This document shows, one piece after another, positions 5,466-6,750 of a stretch of DNA of 6,750 nt. This DNA comes from an uncultured Lachnospiraceae bacterium (GTDB taxonomy: Bacteria; Bacillota_A; Clostridia; Lachnospirales; Lachnospiraceae). Every line of letters begins with the position of its first letter. Positions within the stretch are counted from its first letter, which is position 1. A program made the translations under genes and the position numbers. The stretch covers positions 1 through 6,750 of the forward strand of contig CATLIP010000136.1 in NCBI GenBank assembly GCA_949957035.1. The letters are read 5' to 3'. Under the pieces are notes generated by a model, which was not told where the DNA came from, searched no databases, and saw only the letters and a program-made list of their open reading frames with translations.

Positions 5466-6750
5466 TTAAATTATTACACTAGAAGTTCCTTCATAATCTG
5501 GAAGATTCTTCATCCAATCATTTTCTGAATTCAAAAGCTCGTCCGCAGCTTCATTTGCCATCTGCAAAAGCTTCGCGTCCTGGTACACATCTCCAAGGCG
5601 GAAATCCAAAAGTCCGCTCTGGCGGATGCCGAACAAATCTCCGGGGCCCCGAAGCCTTAGATCCTCGCTGGCAATCTTGAATCCGTCGTTGGTCTTATTT
5701 AAAATAGCAAGCCGCTCCTTCGTCTCTTTTGATTTTGAACTGCTCATGAAAATGCAATAGGACTGGAACTCTCCTCTTCCGACCCTTCCCCGAAGCTGGT
5801 GGAGCTGGGCAAGGCCGAAACGCTCCGCATTTTCCACCATCATGACCGTGGCGTTGGGCACGTCGATTCCTACCTCGATGACCGTGGTAGAGACAAGGAC
5901 CTGAATCTCATTTTTCCCGAAACGCTCCATGATATCGTCCTTCTCCGTCTGCCGCATCTTGCCGTGAAGATAGGAAACGGCAATCTCTTCGCCCAGTTCC
6001 TCCTGAAGCATGGATGCGTAATCAATGACGTTCTCCGCCTCCATGCTTTCGCTCTCCTCCACCATGGGGCAGATCACATAGCACTGCCGTCCCTCGGCTG
6101 TCTGCTTCTTCATAAATGCATAAGCCGTCTTGCGGTATCCTTTATCCACCACACAGTTCTTGATCGGCAGACGGTCCGCCGGAAGCTCGTCGATCACAGA
6201 GATATCTAGATCCCCGTACAGAATGATCGCCAGCGTCCTTGGTATGGGCGTCGCACTCATGACCAGCACGTGGGGATCACCGCCCTTTTTGGAGAACAGC
6301 TCCCGCTGGCGGACGCCGAACCGGTGCTGTTCGTCGGTGACCACCAGCCCCAGGTTCTGGAAGGCGACGCCCTCGCCGAGGAGCGCGTGGGTGCCGGTGA
6401 GCACCCGGATCTCCCCCCGCTCCAGGCGCTCCAGGACCTCCCGCCGGGCCTTGGCGGGCATGGCCCCGGTCAGCAGGGCGCAGGGGATGCCCAGGCCCTC
6501 CAGCAGTGCGGAGAGCCCCCGGTGGTGCTGCTCGGCGAGGATTTCTGTGGGGGCCATCAGCGCCGCCTGAAACCCGTTTTTCACGGCGCAGACCATCGCC
6601 GCCGCGGCCACCATGGTCTTGCCGGAGCCCACATCCCCCTGGACCAGCCGGTTCATGGGCCGCCCGGCGGACAGGTCGGACACGATTTCGCCGATGGCCC
6701 GCCGCTGGGCCCCAGTGAGGGCAAAGGGCAGCGCCCCGTAGAAGTCCTCC
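5466..6750 (-). CDS. recG: ATP-dependent DNA helicase RecG, C-terminal part (5' end outside the window)
   Basis: RecG remodels stalled replication forks and branch-migrates Holliday junctions. The frame is open to the window edge (first full codon at 6749), so 427 residues are present. About 250 N-terminal residues with the wedge domain are missing, judging from a usual length near 680-690. Motifs in order: LPFALTGAQ (helicase Q-like), Walker A GDVGSGKT, APTEILAEQH (Ia), DEQH (II), SATPIPR (III), CPMVEES (IV), STTVIEVGIDVPNA (V) and QLRGRVGRG (VI). A normal RecG C-terminus follows. The GTG at 6683 is an internal codon, not the start. The 6301-6750 part is 72% G/C by hand count, while the rest is close to half, so the gene looks mosaic although the frame and motifs are intact. 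Only the DNA composition is odd, not the protein. Confidence 0.96.
   Translation of the reverse strand, partial: EDFYGALPFALTGAQRRAIGEIVSDLSAGRPMNRLVQGDVGSGKTMVAAAAMVCAVKNGFQAALMAPTEILAEQHHRGLSALLEGLGIPCALLTGAMPAKARREVLERLERGEIRVLTGTHALLGEGVAFQNLGLVVTDEQHRFGVRQRELFSKKGGDPHVLVMSATPIPRTLAIILYGDLDISVIDELPADRLPIKNCVVDKGYRKTAYAFMKKQTAEGRQCYVICPMVEESESMEAENVIDYASMLQEELGEEIAVSYLHGKMRQTEKDDIMERFGKNEIQVLVSTTVIEVGIDVPNATVMMVENAERFGLAQLHQLRGRVGRGEFQSYCIFMSSSKSKETKERLAILNKTNDGFKIASEDLRLRGPGDLFGIRQSGLLDFRLGDVYQDAKLLQMANEAADELLNSENDWMKNLPDYEGTSSVII
6301..6750. other. High-GC segment within recG, possible recombination tract or assembly join
   Basis: Hand count gives 325 G/C in 450 bases (72%). The next blocks toward the 3' end fall to 36/60 (6241-6300) and 31/60 (6181-6240), and five sampled blocks between 5581 and 6180 total 148/300. 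In the high-GC part nearly all codons end in G or C; in the 3' part A- and T-ending codons are common. The change falls close to the codons for the conserved SATPIPR motif (about 6257-6237). Confidence 0.75.

Noticed and set aside
6681..6683. GTG as the recG start codon
   Set aside because: The frame stays open to the window edge and the residues before it (LPFALTGAQRRAIGEI) are conserved RecG sequence, so the gene is cut by the window.

Overview
The window reads as a chromosomal segment from an anaerobic, spore-forming Clostridia species, most likely Lachnospiraceae-like. The evidence is an alpha/beta-type small acid-soluble spore protein, an electron-bifurcating NfnAB pair, a DUF4179-type anti-sigma protein, strong AAGGAGG ribosome sites and mid-range GC over most of the window. 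All genes lie on the minus strand, so transcription runs from high to low coordinates. No mobile element, CRISPR array, tRNA or rRNA was seen.

In transcription order: (1) 6750-5466, the C-terminal part of the helicase gene recG, whose 5' side leaves the window. (2) 5374-5171, a 67-aa spore DNA-binding protein, followed by a long-stem hairpin. (3) 5170-4777, a 394-nt gene-free stretch holding a strong sigma-A-type promoter (-35 at 5037-5032, -10 at 5014-5009), about 115 nt of leader, a good intrinsic terminator (4888-4864) and a second small hairpin. (4) 4776-3037, an ECF sigma factor and its probable membrane anti-sigma partner, closed by a clear terminator. (5) 2896-2384, a GNAT acetyltransferase with its own near-consensus promoter. 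(6) 2312-40, nfnA and nfnB, translationally coupled through a TAATG overlap, driven by a near-consensus promoter and followed by a terminator stem at the window edge.

Functionally these are mostly independent units: DNA repair, spore DNA protection, envelope or stress signalling by a sigma/anti-sigma pair, a small acetyltransferase, and central redox balancing (NADH + reduced ferredoxin with NADP+).

Two points stand out. First, recG changes abruptly in composition: by hand count 325 of 450 bases (72%) are G/C over 6301-6750, against about 49% in five sampled 60-base blocks of its 3' part. The reading frame is intact and the switch lies near the SATPIPR helicase motif, which suggests either intragenic recombination with a high-GC relative or a chimeric assembly. 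Second, the promoter-terminator cassette ahead of the sigma gene looks like a terminated leader (attenuator or riboregulator) or a separate small RNA of roughly 140 nt. No known riboswitch class was recognised in it.
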